DNA from: Azadirachta indica
Lineage: Eukaryota; Streptophyta; Magnoliopsida; Sapindales; Meliaceae
Direction of reading: 5' to 3'
DNA length: 64,000 bases
Assembly (NCBI GenBank): GCA_022749755.1
Contig: CM040444.1
Coordinates: forward strand, 14,160,274-14,224,273
Shown here: positions 49,757 to 61,264 of the stretch, piece by piece
How positions within the stretch are numbered: the first letter of the stretch is position 1
Layout of the letters: each line of letters opens with the position of its first letter
Translations under genes and position numbers: made by a program
Notes under the pieces: generated by a model
The model's input: the letters and a program-made list of their open reading frames with translations, nothing else
The model's database searches: none
What the model was told of the DNA's origin: nothing

Positions 49757-52700
49757 TTAAAGTATCTTGTTGAAAAACGCCCTGCTATCTTCATCCAACT
49801 GAAATTGCAGAGAAGATCCAACACTGGCATCTGTGTACACCAAACATTTTTTTTTTAAGTAAAATTTTACAACCAATATCGAAAGAAATGCCAAATTTTA
49901 TTAAGTCAATAAGATTTGACCACCATTTAAATGAACAAGCCATGCAGTATATATGTTTGTGCGTGTATAACATTTTGTGCTTCATTTTTTCTGTTCCAGG
50001 CGGTACTTGGTGCCCTAGCATATTTAGAGAACACGCATTGCAGAATGTCACAAAGGGAAAGAAAATTTATCAATAATACCAAGGCAAGAAAAAAGAATTC
50101 GGTCATGGACAATTGCAACAAATATAATAGACAAATTATCACCTCTCCTTGGCTGAGAAGCAGCTCACGTCTTACTAGATTTGGTCCAGAAGAGCCCCTT
50201 CTTCCTCGTAGAATGACTTTCTGACAGAGATCTACTTCCTTTTGATCCAAATAAAAAGTGTCGCCTCAAGAAAGGCTTTCCCAAGGAACTTTTCATGCTG
50301 GAACTGGAAGCCATCCTGGAACCCTTAAATTCGTATCCACTACCTTTAAGGCGACCCAACCCCACAGAATCACCGTCAAGATTGCTATCCATAATACGGT
50401 TTCTTGATCTCTTGTTATGTCTAGCCTTTGATTCCATTTCTGCTTTCAGTGCTCTTTCTGACAACTTATGGGTCTTTTTCTCCCCCAAAGTACAGACAGG
50501 GCACACTGGGTCATACTTGTTAATTTCCGCAGTTATGTTCTCCAAACAGTCAGCATGATAAAGATGGCCACATGTTAGAACTGCAACCACACAAAGCTCG
50601 GACAACAGCTTAGAGCAAACCCCACACGTTTGCAGATCAACAGAAGGAGAGGCTGAAATTCGGCAACTAGATCTGCCAATTTTGTCATGATTAAAGCCCA
50701 AAGGCTCATTATCAAACGACCACCTTTCCTTGTGAGAAGTGGCCATTAGCTCAGAGAAGGCATGCATAGACCAACCATCTGAAGAGCCAACACCGGAGCC
50801 CCCTGTCGATTCATTGCTCCAAGAAGGAATCGCCAGCCTTTCTTCCCTAACTGTGTATCCATTCAACGACTTCAATCCGGGGATCCGGCTGTCAGATACT
50901 TGTCGTAGTAGTGGATGTCCAGGAGAGTGGCGAGGCCAGTTCAGCATGGTTGAACCGGTGGGGTACAGGTGACTTTGCGATGATAAAGGGGATGTGGACA
51001 AGGATGAAGTTGAAGGCACTGATAATGATAATTTTGCAGGAGATGGAAATGAAATTTCTGGAGAATCTGTTGACTCCTTGACCTGAAACATGATTCAGAT
51101 TGATAAATGATTTCATATTAAGGGGCAAAACCTAAATAAAAGAATCATAAATATGGAAACATCTCTACCTGTTCCAAATTCACATCCATAGAAATATTCC
51201 TCGAAATAGATTGATCTGCCATAAAAGAGTGAAAAGAATATAAAATACAACAAACAGTGGTGAAGCTTACGAACAATTCTATGCGAAAAAATAGCAAAAA
51301 GAAGAGAGTCCAAACATGACTCAATTTTATGAGTAGCCTAAAATCCTGATAACTGATCTTTAGAACAGGTATTATAATGTCTTATTTCTTCCACTATCTG
51401 TTGTATCTAAAAACTTCAAAACCACAGATATGCCCAGTGAAAGATGGAGGAGTAAACCCAAAGCAAATTAAAGCAACAGGACAGATATTTGAGTATCTAC
51501 TGACATTAGCTATTGGCCACATTAAGGATATCACCCCAGTTTTAGAAGATAATACCATCAAAACAGAGGAGCAATAAATGATTTCTTCAATTATAGAATG
51601 ACCCCAAAATGATGTCATAGCAAAGCCTTAGCCATTTCTCGCTACTCTATCTGTCAAGACACATATATCTACAAACTTTAAAGCAGAGTCCACACCACAG
51701 CCACAATAAGATATTTTATACACATCTAAAGAACAGGTTCAAGTTTCAGCATTTCTTAAACAGGTCCACCATATAACTACAGGAAAATCAGAAAAAAAAT
51801 TAATGTGAAATAAACCAAACAGAAGTTCAAAGAAGCACTACAGGAAAATCAGAAAAAAAAATTAATGTGAAATAAACCAAACAGAAGTTCAAAGAAGCCT
51901 GCACAGTAAATAAAGCCTACAGGAAACTTTGACATAAATTTCAATTTATTCATCCATAAGCTGACCTGTGAACTACAAAGGACATTGAACTCTATAAGAA
52001 GTGAAAAAAAAAATCGGTGTCATTGGAAAGGAAACCATAAGCTGTGGGGAATTTAAACAAGAACTGCCAAAAAAAAGTCTCCACAGTGTTTATCAGAAGT
52101 TTGGTAAACAATCCAAAATCAAGGGTTTTTATTGAGTTTAAGACTCTGCACCTCAAGATGACCGAAAGTTTATAAAAGCTAAAATTTTCTTAAGTAGAAT
52201 TCTAGTCCAAATATTTTTACATTTTTAAACTACCATCAGAACTTATAAACCAGCTTTACAGCATATACTCCTTTTATAAAGGGGGAGAGGAAGGAAATGA
52301 AGCTTCCATTGATCAATAAGAACAAAATGACCCAAGAGAACATATTCTCAAAAATTACTTCCATTCTACAACCTAACAAAATCCTTCCATCCATTAAGTG
52401 AAGGAAAGAAAACAATAATAAAATTTATCCTTTGGACTTATTTTACGCTTCCTTTCCACCAACCCCCCCCCAACCAAACAAATTGTTAATTTCTCAACTC
52501 CATTTGACACGGATTGGTTCAAAATGTTAATACTACTATTTATGGTGCACAAACCTCCACACACAAATTATATTCCTAATACTTCTTTACTTTTCATTTT
52601 GTGCCACATTTACATTCTTTTAGTTTATTCTAGCTAAATGCTCGCTTTGCAGATTATCATCCAGTTAATCCACGAGGAAATACAACTAAAGATGCACCCT

Positions 52701-53708
52701 TAAAATGCAAAAATTAGTTGAAATTTATGGTGCTCTAACTATACGCATAGACTTGTTATTTTTCCTCATTTCTCTCCAATTTCTATGATGACCAATCATG
52801 ATATATCAATTCCCCATATCCAGCAAAAAGTTGAACTCTGGTGGGTGTAACAGGGTTCCTTTGTTAGACTAAGTAGGAAGTGGAGCAGTCAGCAGATATC
52901 ATGCCACAAAACTTACTGGAATCTTTGACTCTTTCCAACCAGAAATTCTAGCTATCCAACTTAGTGTGATAAAATGCAAAAGTAGAGACAGAAAATTACA
53001 TGATGGTTCAAAGTAAGCCTCATCTCACCAACTCTGAGGCTATCTGCAGTTAAAAAGACCTTTGAGACTTATTCATACTTACAAGGAATCTGTACCAGCA
53101 TTGCCACATAGGTGAGTATGTTCTAATGAGTAGATATACCAGTTATTCATCCTAGGATGATTTCCAGAAGAAGGAGGGCTGCCTAAGTCTCATTGGTTTC
53201 AGCAAAGAACTTGTTGTCTTGCTTTTTCATTTATGTTGAATTAATATGTCAATTGTATATACACTTCATATCTTGTTATCATATGGACAGGTTATATGGC
53301 AGGAGTGCAGAAGAAACTTATCCAATTTCTAAAATTCATTTCAAAAAAACATTATAGTGAACATTACAAGCTGCATCCTGAAGTTATACCTGAAGTAGGA
53401 GTCCTCGCACTCCCTGCTGTGGTTCCGTCAGAAACGGGCGACTTTTGCCATGTGAGTCTTGGAAAACTATCTAATGGGCTTCCTTCCTCCGATGCATATG
53501 ACGGTTCATATTTAATATCCAATTGATCATTTCGGCTAATTCCTTCTGGAAACCAAGTTACAGTAGTCTCTTCGCCTGCTACTCGCCCTCGGTGATCCCA
53601 TCGAAAGCTCCATGTCGGTGAATAACGAATATTCCTATGCAAGATCTCAGTACCCGTTGTACTAGTTATAGTCTTGTCTCTAGCAGCAACGCAGCAAGCA
53701 GAACCCAT
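49757..53708 (-). CDS. RING-H2 zinc finger protein with possible N-terminal lipid anchor
   Basis: Minus-strand exons are 53708-53391 (first base of the next intron at 53389), 51215-51169, 51082-50176 and 49830-49757, joining in frame to about 448 aa. If the last intron is kept, translation stops at 50165 after KSSKT, giving about 427 aa. The start MGSACCVAARDK fits N-myristoylation at Gly2 with nearby palmitoylatable Cys5/Cys6, suggesting membrane attachment. A RING finger lies at about residues 275-319: CGVC, then TCGHLYHADC, then CPVC, a C3H2C3 pattern typical of E3 ubiquitin ligases. The middle is rich in Ser and Pro, the tail in Ser, Arg and Lys. Plant paralogues are annotated only as RING/U-box proteins; substrate unknown. 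Long intron 1 holds a 61-bp tandem duplication. Confidence 0.85.
51777..51899. repeat. Near-perfect 61-bp tandem duplication in RING gene intron 1
   Basis: CTACAGGAAAATCAG and the following sequence through CAAAGAAGC occur twice in a row, starting at 51777 and 51838. The only difference I see is one extra A in the poly-A stretch of the second copy, so the event is recent. Confidence 0.9.
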
Positions 53709-54890
53709 CCCCAACACAATTCAATATAAGCTTCCACTGATAACCTATAATTCTCACTTACATTCTCCAAAGTTTAAGCTTGAATAATGATCCATGCATC
53801 ATCACTCTTACAAGCAAACACAGTATTTCCTCTGAAATTAAAGTAAAATTGACTATAAATGGCTTGATAATTCAATATGAAAATTGATAAAAACATATCA
53901 TAGAAGAAAACAATAGAAAATTCTAAATATTTCTAAAGGCTTATCATTCATGAAAATATAAAATGAATTTTGGAACCACAATATGTTTAATTAAACCAAA
54001 CTCTACTGATCAAACTTTTTACATAGAACAACATTAACAGAGAGAATTATCACAAACCCAGCAATAACATTAGGAGTAGCAGTCACAAAACATATCATCT
54101 CCACATAAGAATTGCACTCCAATTACTGAAACAATAAGCAAAAAATATGTCTGAAGGAAACCCAATTAGGTCTTTATTTAAGGGCACTGCCCATTTCCAT
54201 TAACAAATGATTATAATGGGTGACAGTCAAATGAGCCCTGAAACACTTCCAGCAATATCTGATTGAGTAAAGATAGAGAGCACTTAAACACTCACTGTTG
54301 ATAACAGTAATCAACCACCAACAAGAACAGCAACTCAGTGAGAATGAAAGCGCAAAAAAACAGAAACATGTACGACAATGAAAACAAAAATAAAAACACT
54401 TTCTGGAAATAAAATAGTGACCAACCGAGTATCGATTCAATCTGCTACTCTTAAGGAAACTCTAGAGTGAGTCTAAACTGATTAATCCAAAATAAAAAAT
54501 AATAATAATAACTATAGAAACCACATAAAAAAATAAAAATGAAAAATGAAAAAATCCATAGCAGAGGTCAAAAGAGATCCGTAATTCACGCCTTAAAAAC
54601 GGTACTCGCAGTCAAAACACACAAATATTTAGCAACCAAATAAAATTGAAGTTAAACAAAATCTAAATAAAATCGGCAATAATTAATTGCAATCAGTTAT
54701 ATAAATATCGTCACAGCAATAATAAAACACAATCGAAAAAAGCAACCGCCGTATACAAACACAGGATAACCAAACCTGACGTGATCGTGGCCGACAAAAA
54801 ACGACGGCGTTTTAGAGGGCAAAGGAGAAAGTCATTTCAGAGACCGAAACTTGGTTCCTTTCTTGGTTGCAGAAAGAGAGAGAGGGGGAA
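53709..54890 (-). promoter_or_regulatory. RING gene 5' leader with a probable intron
   Basis: On the minus strand a likely leader exon lies at about 54890-54777, ending in a CAG/GTTTGG donor. A TTTAATTTCAG acceptor at about 53834 starts a second leader exon that runs into the ATG at 53708. That exon has a short uORF beginning ATGATGCATGG and ending before 53760. The GC content rises near 54780-54990. Transcription start is not fixed. Confidence 0.45.
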
Positions 54891-55443
54891 GGAGTGAAGT
54901 CGTTTTAGACAGTTTCGGAGACGCCGTTAGAATCTGTGATTGGGGACACAACTTTCCGGGTCTGCTGCCGTTATTTTTCACGGAGTTAAGTGACGTAAGT
55001 TGTGGGCCTATGTGCCACTTAACGTATTCGAACTTTATTCTCGGTAAATGCTTAAAAAGAAGAAAAAATTAAAAAAGAAAATTATTTGAGAAATGAGAAA
55101 TTAAAGGCAAGCGCGCTGCGTAGGGTAGCACTTTTGCAGTTATTGCGTATGTTGAACCGTGTGGTTTACGTGCGAAGTGTGAACGAGAAATTGGAGCATC
55201 GCAATATCGCATCGAGGAGTTGAAAAGAGACTAACCACTGCCTGTGTCTTCTATCTAATGCTGAGTGCGTATTACGCATTCCATGCTTTTCACGTTACGA
55301 GAAATATTTTTATTTTATTTTATTTTAATTCTTTTTCTCACATAGATTCTTGTATAAAGTGACTTATCTTGATTTTTTATTTATTTTTTTATTTTTTGGA
55401 TTCTCGTCTCTGGCTTACCATAAACATGAAAAAAAAAAGATAT

Positions 55444-55717
55444 GGGTTATTATCATTTAGATCCTTAAATTTGAGTATTTTGAAATTGAAGACTAACTTA
55501 CTTGTTCACTTTATTAAAGTAGTCCTTGACCATTATTAAAATAATTAAAATTCCCTTTAGTATTAAGTTTTGTGTTCTTACATTATAGCGGTTAAAAAAG
55601 CAATATTGTAAAGATCATTCCGTCATTTTAATACAAAAAAGGACAATTTTAATATAATAAACATATTATGTCTTCATTTAAGAAGTATGAAAATACATGG
55701 ACCTAAATGATAATTCC
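55444..55717. mobile_element. Candidate MITE with TTATCATTTAGRTCC ends
   Basis: The left end GGGTTATTATCATTTAGATCC is matched by the inverted right end GGAATTATCATTTAGGTCC about 274 bp away. The shared core TTATCATTTAG-TCC has one mismatch. The interior is AT-rich and non-coding. I could not fix a target duplication. Confidence 0.45.
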
Positions 55718-56569
55718 TAATTCCTATCACCAAATTATCCTCAAAGTTAGTTCCGAATTCAGTTTCACTTAACTGCTAATAATTATTATTATGTGTTAAA
55801 AAATAGTAAATATATTAATTTTCAGATCTTTTCGTGTTTCATCACTTTAGTTTTAATTATAATACATAATTACATAAAAATAGTTTAAATCTCTCTCTAA
55901 AGCGAAATTTCCACAATATTTTACAAAAGATTTTATTTATTGAAACCATAAATACTCACCATCTCTCTGCATTTATTTGCGTACTTAATTGAAGATAAAT
56001 ACTATATAATATAATATAATGATTTGTTTCCATTTCTGAATAAATCATAATTAAAAAAAAAAAAAAAAGTAATCATGTGGTACTTGGAAGTTAATGATAG
56101 TCCAATTTTGACACATATTACTGCCTTGTGCTCAATTTTGGTTGACCTAAAGTCAAACATCTAGAGCCAAGCTTACGTGTCCATTAGAAAATCTTTGTCG
56201 TGGCATTATTTTTTAATTAGGTAGTGATTAGACTTTTGAATGATGCAATGTTTAAATGCAACAAGAATTAAAATTAAAATTAACATTAGAAATTGAGTTG
56301 TACACGGAATTGCCAAACTTAGAAATAAAAATTAACCAAAATATAATTAATTAATGTGGTTGATATTTTAGTTCAACTTCAAGTTAATGCAGCAAGCCAA
56401 AGGAAGTGGATTGGTGTAGCGATGTTAATGTTTTGCTCTTTTGGTGAATTACCTAATATGACCTTCAGTTTTGCTTGTTGGCCTCTTTCCCATTGGAGGA
56501 GTAAAGTGTCATTTCATATTTCTGTGTTAAGGTGGGTAATTAATAGAATAGGTATGCTTAAATGATTTA

Positions 56570-56992
56570 GAGTTCGTTTGTTACAGTTTTTCAAATAGAG
56601 TTTTTTAAAGTAAAACTTTTATCCGTAAAACTTGTATGAATAGAACTTTTAATAAAAATTTATTAATCGTTTGATTGTCACAAATAACGTTTGAGAAAAT
56701 TTTGAGTAATTACTTTAATAGAAAAATTTTTAATATCTTATTTTAAAGAAATTACGTAGAATTTTTAAAATAAAGTAAGGGTATTTTAGATAATTTTACC
56801 TTTTATAAAAGTTGAGAAAATTCTACTACCAAAAATCTAAATTTTGGGTTTCTTTCAATAGAAGAAAAACAATTTTTTTAATTACCAAAAGCTTTTTTCA
56901 TTGTCAACTAAACGGCATTAAAAAATTTGAAAATAATTTTTATTATTAAAAAAGTCCTTTTAACCAATAAAAAAGTTAAACCAAACGGACAC
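56570..56992. mobile_element. Candidate Tourist/PIF-Harbinger-type MITE with TTA target duplication
   Basis: The left end reads GAGTTCGTTTGTTACAG and the inverted right end GTGTCCGTTTGGTTTAAC, both leading into T-rich sequence. TTA directly flanks both ends (56567-56569 and 56993-56995), the target site of PIF/Harbinger elements. The CCGTTTGG-type end is typical of plant MITEs of this sort. At 423 bp with no coding sequence it is non-autonomous. Confidence 0.65.
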
Positions 56993-58675
56993 TTAATGTT
57001 AATTAGTTTTATTAGCTCAAATTGATTTGTTGGCGTGTGTTTGTTCTAAGAAGTCACAAATTAATGAATTATCTTGTAATTAATTAATTGTAAACATCTA
57101 AATCAACGAGGATTAGGTGGATCACCAAGGAAATAAAGGTATAAAAGCCATCTTGGTTTTTTTCAGGATTTCAAAGTGTTTTTTTTTCTTTTAATATTAT
57201 TAGAGTAATTTGTCATGTTTGATGTTTGAATTAATGACTGACTGACTTTGAAAGAGCAATAAATAGTTTCTTTAGTTATTAAAATCTTTTAAAATATTGT
57301 AAATTTAATATTCAACTCTCGTTCAAATTAAGATAGGGAAATATAACTACTCTTAATTGAAATGATAAATAAATACTTTAAAAAAAATAGAAAAATTTTA
57401 AATAAATTTTATAAACTTTTAAAAATGAAAATACTATTTACATTTTAACTAATATAGTATTTAACAAATCACTTGTTAATAAGTTATAGAATTATCATTT
57501 TTAAAAAAATCAACAATTAAATATTCCATACGAATTAGTAATTAAATATCATATCATTTAAAATACAACTGATACAGTATTGCGTTATGGTTTAAGAAAA
57601 ATATTTCAGCAAATTAATTTGAAAAATCATGGAGAGAGTTCACATAAAAGGGAGTTTTTCAATTAATTTTATAAGACTTTAAGAAAAGTATCATTTAGAA
57701 AGTCAAAAAATGGACTTTGAATCATACTAATAAAACATTAAGTAAAGGAGAGAAGAAGAAGAGGAGGAGGAGGAGGAGGTTGTATATTAAAATAAATATA
57801 TTGAACAAAAAAAAAAAACCGTTGATGGGTTTGTACGAGTATTAATTTGGAATAGAGATGGATTGGATTGGATAAAAGGCCCACAAATGAAGCTAAAGGT
57901 AAGGCAAGTTTTGTTGCCCAATTCCAATTGGGGTCTGTGCAATTGGTTTTAAAATGAAATGTTATCCTTTTCTTAAAAGGTTGTAAACCCAATTGGTTGG
58001 CTACATGTCAATTCCTCATGATCCTATGACTAATCCCATTCTTTTTTTTGGAATTAATGACCCTGAATTCTTATCTTAATGAATGAAATCCTATTATTAA
58101 TAAGTAAATAAAAGTATTCTTTAATTATGCCTAAATAATTCATACATTAAAAGGTTATGCCAAGTTTATATACACTCATAATAAAATCCACATTACTTCC
58201 TGTTATAAGAAGAAACTTAATTAATTCAATATATACATCTACATTAGCATTATCTATTGCATAGATTTATGCATATCAAACACTTGTTTGTTTTTAAAAG
58301 ATGTTCGAGATTGAGATTATACGAGTTTTAATATACAATTGTGTTTTTAAAATTACATAAAAATAGTTATAAACATAAAAAAAAGAGACCTAGATAAGAA
58401 TAAGAAATTAAGGAGACTTGACCATATGAATATTGTTTTTAACTATGACCGTTTAATTTATGGTAAATGTGTATACTACCAAAATTTATTCGATAATTAA
58501 TGTATGGATAAAGATGAAATAGTATTACCATCCCATTTGGAACTTTTTCAACAAACATACTTTTATGACAAATTGTGTAAATATAAATTAGTTGTAAAAA
58601 TTAATTATTTAACGAAAATAATAAATATTTATCAAATACTATAGTCTTTTTAAAATTAAATTAAAATAGAAAGCT

Positions 58676-59018
58676 TGAAACATATTCTTAATTTTACGGA
58701 TTTTTTTGTTTTTATTTTTTGAATAATACATGCATAAGTATTGGTGTTACAACAGATTATCATAAATATGTTAAGAATTTGAATATTGATACTTATATAT
58801 AACACAATGTAATTTTTACTCTCACATATTTATAACACATCGCATTTTTTACCTTTACATTAGAAAAAATCTGAAACATATTCTTAATTTTAGCCATTTT
58901 CTTTTTTTTTTTTTGAATATTATATGTATAAATATTGATATTACAACAGATTAACATAAATCTGTTGAGAGTTTGCATATTGATATTTATATATAACACA
59001 ATGTAATATTTACTCCCC

Positions 59019-59052
<34 letters not shown>

Positions 59053-59090
59053 ATACATCACATTTTTTTACTTTTACATTAGAGAAAAAT
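58676..59090. repeat. Diverged tandem duplication, period about 196 bp
   Basis: TGAAACATATTCTTAATTTT starts at 58676 and 58872. Both copies go on to a T-rich tract, TTACAACAGATTA, TATATATAACACAATGTAAT and TTTACATTAGA. The second copy has gained CA and TA dinucleotide runs near its end (59018-59051). Confidence 0.8.
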
Positions 59091-59585
59091 CTATGCCCCT
59101 TTAACCTTACAATTTATAGGGAAGAGTCTTACCATCAACACGACTCGAACAACCCTACCCTCCAATTAAAAGTTGGGTGGGTGACAGTGATTTTCTTGTT
59201 GTATCATAAATAGAGTATGATTTATCATATCATAATATTGTTCCTTAGTTAAGCTTTTGATAATTAATTACGAAGAAAAGAAGGCTAGTGATATATCCTT
59301 CAATACGAAGGAATTAGAGAGGGTAATATAAATATTTAAAACAAAAGTTAAAGAGACCAGCTTAGGCTCATAATTCATTTGAAAAAGAAAAAGGAACAAA
59401 ACTTATACAATAATATTGCCTTCTTTATTCTTTTCTGCACTGTTATTTAATTAATTACCGCCATCAACATCTATATAATTAGAATAACACTTCTTTTTCT
59501 TGACCAGCCCATCTATATCTTTATGTGTAATATAAATTAAATCTATGTCTCCAAAATAATGTGACTTTATAATGAAAAATACTTA

Positions 59586-59742
59586 TTTTATTAATCTTTT
59601 ATTTTTACTGCCAGCTGTAAGATATCGAACTAATAACAAGACAAATAAATGTCTTAAATATTGTTTTATTAATCTCTTATTTTTACTGCTAGCTGTAAGA
59701 TATCGAACTAATAACAAGACAAAGAAAATGTCTTAAATATTA
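59586..59742. repeat. Tandem duplication, period 78 bp
   Basis: TTTTATTAATC starts at 59586 and 59664. Both copies contain AGCTGTAAGATATCGAAC, AATAACAAGACAAA and ATGTCTTAAATATT with only a few changes between them. Confidence 0.85.
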
Positions 59743-60296
59743 TATATATATATATATATAAATAAATATATACCATCTCATTGAATTTATCATTGTCGAA
59801 AAATCTTTATATGTATATACACAGACAAAACGATATTTGTTTTAATCAATTCAAATCAATATATACAGTAGTGATATATGTATATATATGCAAAGACAAA
59901 GCAAGCAATTCAGGAGCATTCATATACATGGATATTTATTTGATTGATTAATCTAAACACTAATTAAAGACATATATAATGAAGTTGATGCAGTGCAGTA
60001 GTATAACTACATGGTACATATACGTTCTTCTTCTATTTAAAAAATATATATATATATATATATGATATTTTTATATAACACATAATTATATATTAGGGTT
60101 CAAAACTTAGTATCTTGCATCTTACACATATCTAATATACATACATATATAAGCTAATTAAGGGTACACATTATTATATGTATATAGTAAACTGGTGCAT
60201 GCGCGTGCAGCAATTCATTTTATTTAATATTACTACTGGATGGATCAGACTGCAGCCATAGCCAAAGCTTGATGATATGATATCAGTTTTCGATGA

Positions 60297-60880
60297 TCAG
60301 TTAGGTATGAGCTTGAAAGGAGGCTTCACAAGAGTTGGTGATGGATCATATCTCCCATAGTCTTTGGTGTTTGCCTTCAGAAGCCTTTCATGGATCACAC
60401 TCACTTCCTCCTCCTGCAATGGCTTCTCCTATCGAGTAATTAATTCATTCAGATCCATTCATTCATTTATAACTTGAAATAAACGAGAAGCAATATATGC
60501 AGCAATGAACACCATTTCTGTAAGTGAAAGAACTAGAACAATTATTATATCGTGATGGAGATCGATGATGATGAGGAAAAGGAAAAGTATTCAAGTCTTT
60601 GGTCAGATTTTCTTTAAAGCAACGTCTGTAAAGATTGATTTCAAATGTTGTATGTCATGATTTAATTTGTTCAGGTTACAAACCTCAAAAGTTGAATCCA
60701 CTTCGTCAGCCAACTTATTCACATACTTCGATATTCTTCGACCTGCAAACAAATAATATTGCAATTTAAACATATAAAATGTTGAATATCTTTCGTTTTT
60801 ACTTTTACCTACTTTAAAGCATATGTATAAATGGAAGTATACATCAAGTTGAATCAATGTTGTGATCAGTTGTCTGTTCA

Positions 60881-60972
<92 letters not shown>

Positions 60973-61150
60973 CACCATTTCTTTACTAAAAGCTGTGAAA
61001 ATGTGTGCATGTGATCTGAAGCAAAGGCTGCAGCGAGAGAGAGAGAGAGTACAAAAGAAGCCCATACCCACCTGCCAAAGAAGTTGATAAAAGTGAGGCT
61101 GAAATAAGGAGGAAGAGCAGACCAATCTTCTTCAGAAGAAGGAGACTCAT
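60297..61150 (-). CDS. CIF: CASPARIAN STRIP INTEGRITY FACTOR (CIF) family peptide precursor
   Basis: Three short minus-strand exons, 61150-61072, 60742-60684 and 60428-60297, join in frame to 89 aa. The first encodes a signal peptide (MSLLLLKKIGLLFLLISASL..), the second a linker (RRISKYVNKLADEVDSTFE), the third an acidic stretch and the C-terminal peptide. The last 21 residues begin DYGRYDPSP and end PPFKLIPN directly at the stop, which is the mature CIF signature. The Asp-Tyr start is the site sulfated by tyrosylprotein sulfotransferase. CIF peptides are secreted and bind the receptor kinases GSO1/SGN3 and GSO2 to seal endodermal Casparian strips (CIF1/2) or to shape embryo cuticle and pollen wall (TWS1, CIF3/4). 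Which subgroup this is cannot be settled here. Exons are too short to show as one long frame, and a compound microsatellite fills much of intron 1. Confidence 0.9.
60885..60973. repeat. Compound (TG)n(TC)n(TA)n microsatellite in CIF intron 1
   Basis: A pure TG run (60885-60922), a TC run (to about 60949) and a TA run (to 60973) follow each other without a break, 89 bp in all. They lie in the 329-bp first intron of the CIF gene, so length changes would alter that intron markedly. Confidence 0.95.
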
Positions 61151-61254
61151 GTTGTTAGCCAGCGGGAAAGAAAGCAAGCACAATGCAACTTTTTTTTTTG
61201 GGTTTCTATCAAGAGATGGGATTATGAAAATGATGATTTGTGCTTCTTATCAAG

Positions 61255-61264
61255 CTTATATTAA
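61255..61264 (-). promoter_or_regulatory. Possible TATA box of the CIF gene
   Basis: The minus strand reads TTAATATAAGC about 105 bp before the CIF ATG. Its position fits a TATA box with a short leader. No other candidate is nearer. Confidence 0.35.

Larger units (their letters stand above)
54891..60296. other. Gene-poor AT-rich region between the RING gene and the CIF gene
   Basis: No intact gene is seen over about 5.4 kb. The left end holds the RING gene promoter. The region carries two candidate MITEs (55444-55717 and 56570-56992), two tandem duplications (58676-59090 and 59586-59742) and many TA runs (for example 59038-59051, 59741-59760, 60046-60063). The frame at 56356-56565 has no recognisable domain. 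Confidence 0.6.

Noticed and set aside
49927..50250. Frames on both strands in the last intron of the RING gene
   Set aside because: They lie in the intron between 50176 and 49830 and lack conserved motifs.
56356..56565. + strand frame of 69 codons
   Set aside because: No recognisable family and AT-rich context; it may be chance or a decayed repeat fragment.
59121..59190. ACTCGAACAACCCTACCC, loosely like an inverted tRNA T-loop
   Set aside because: No cloverleaf or A box could be made on either strand.
60844..61125. Frames through the TG/TC/TA microsatellite
   Set aside because: They encode only His-Thr, Glu-Arg or Ile-Tyr repeats from the microsatellite in the CIF intron.
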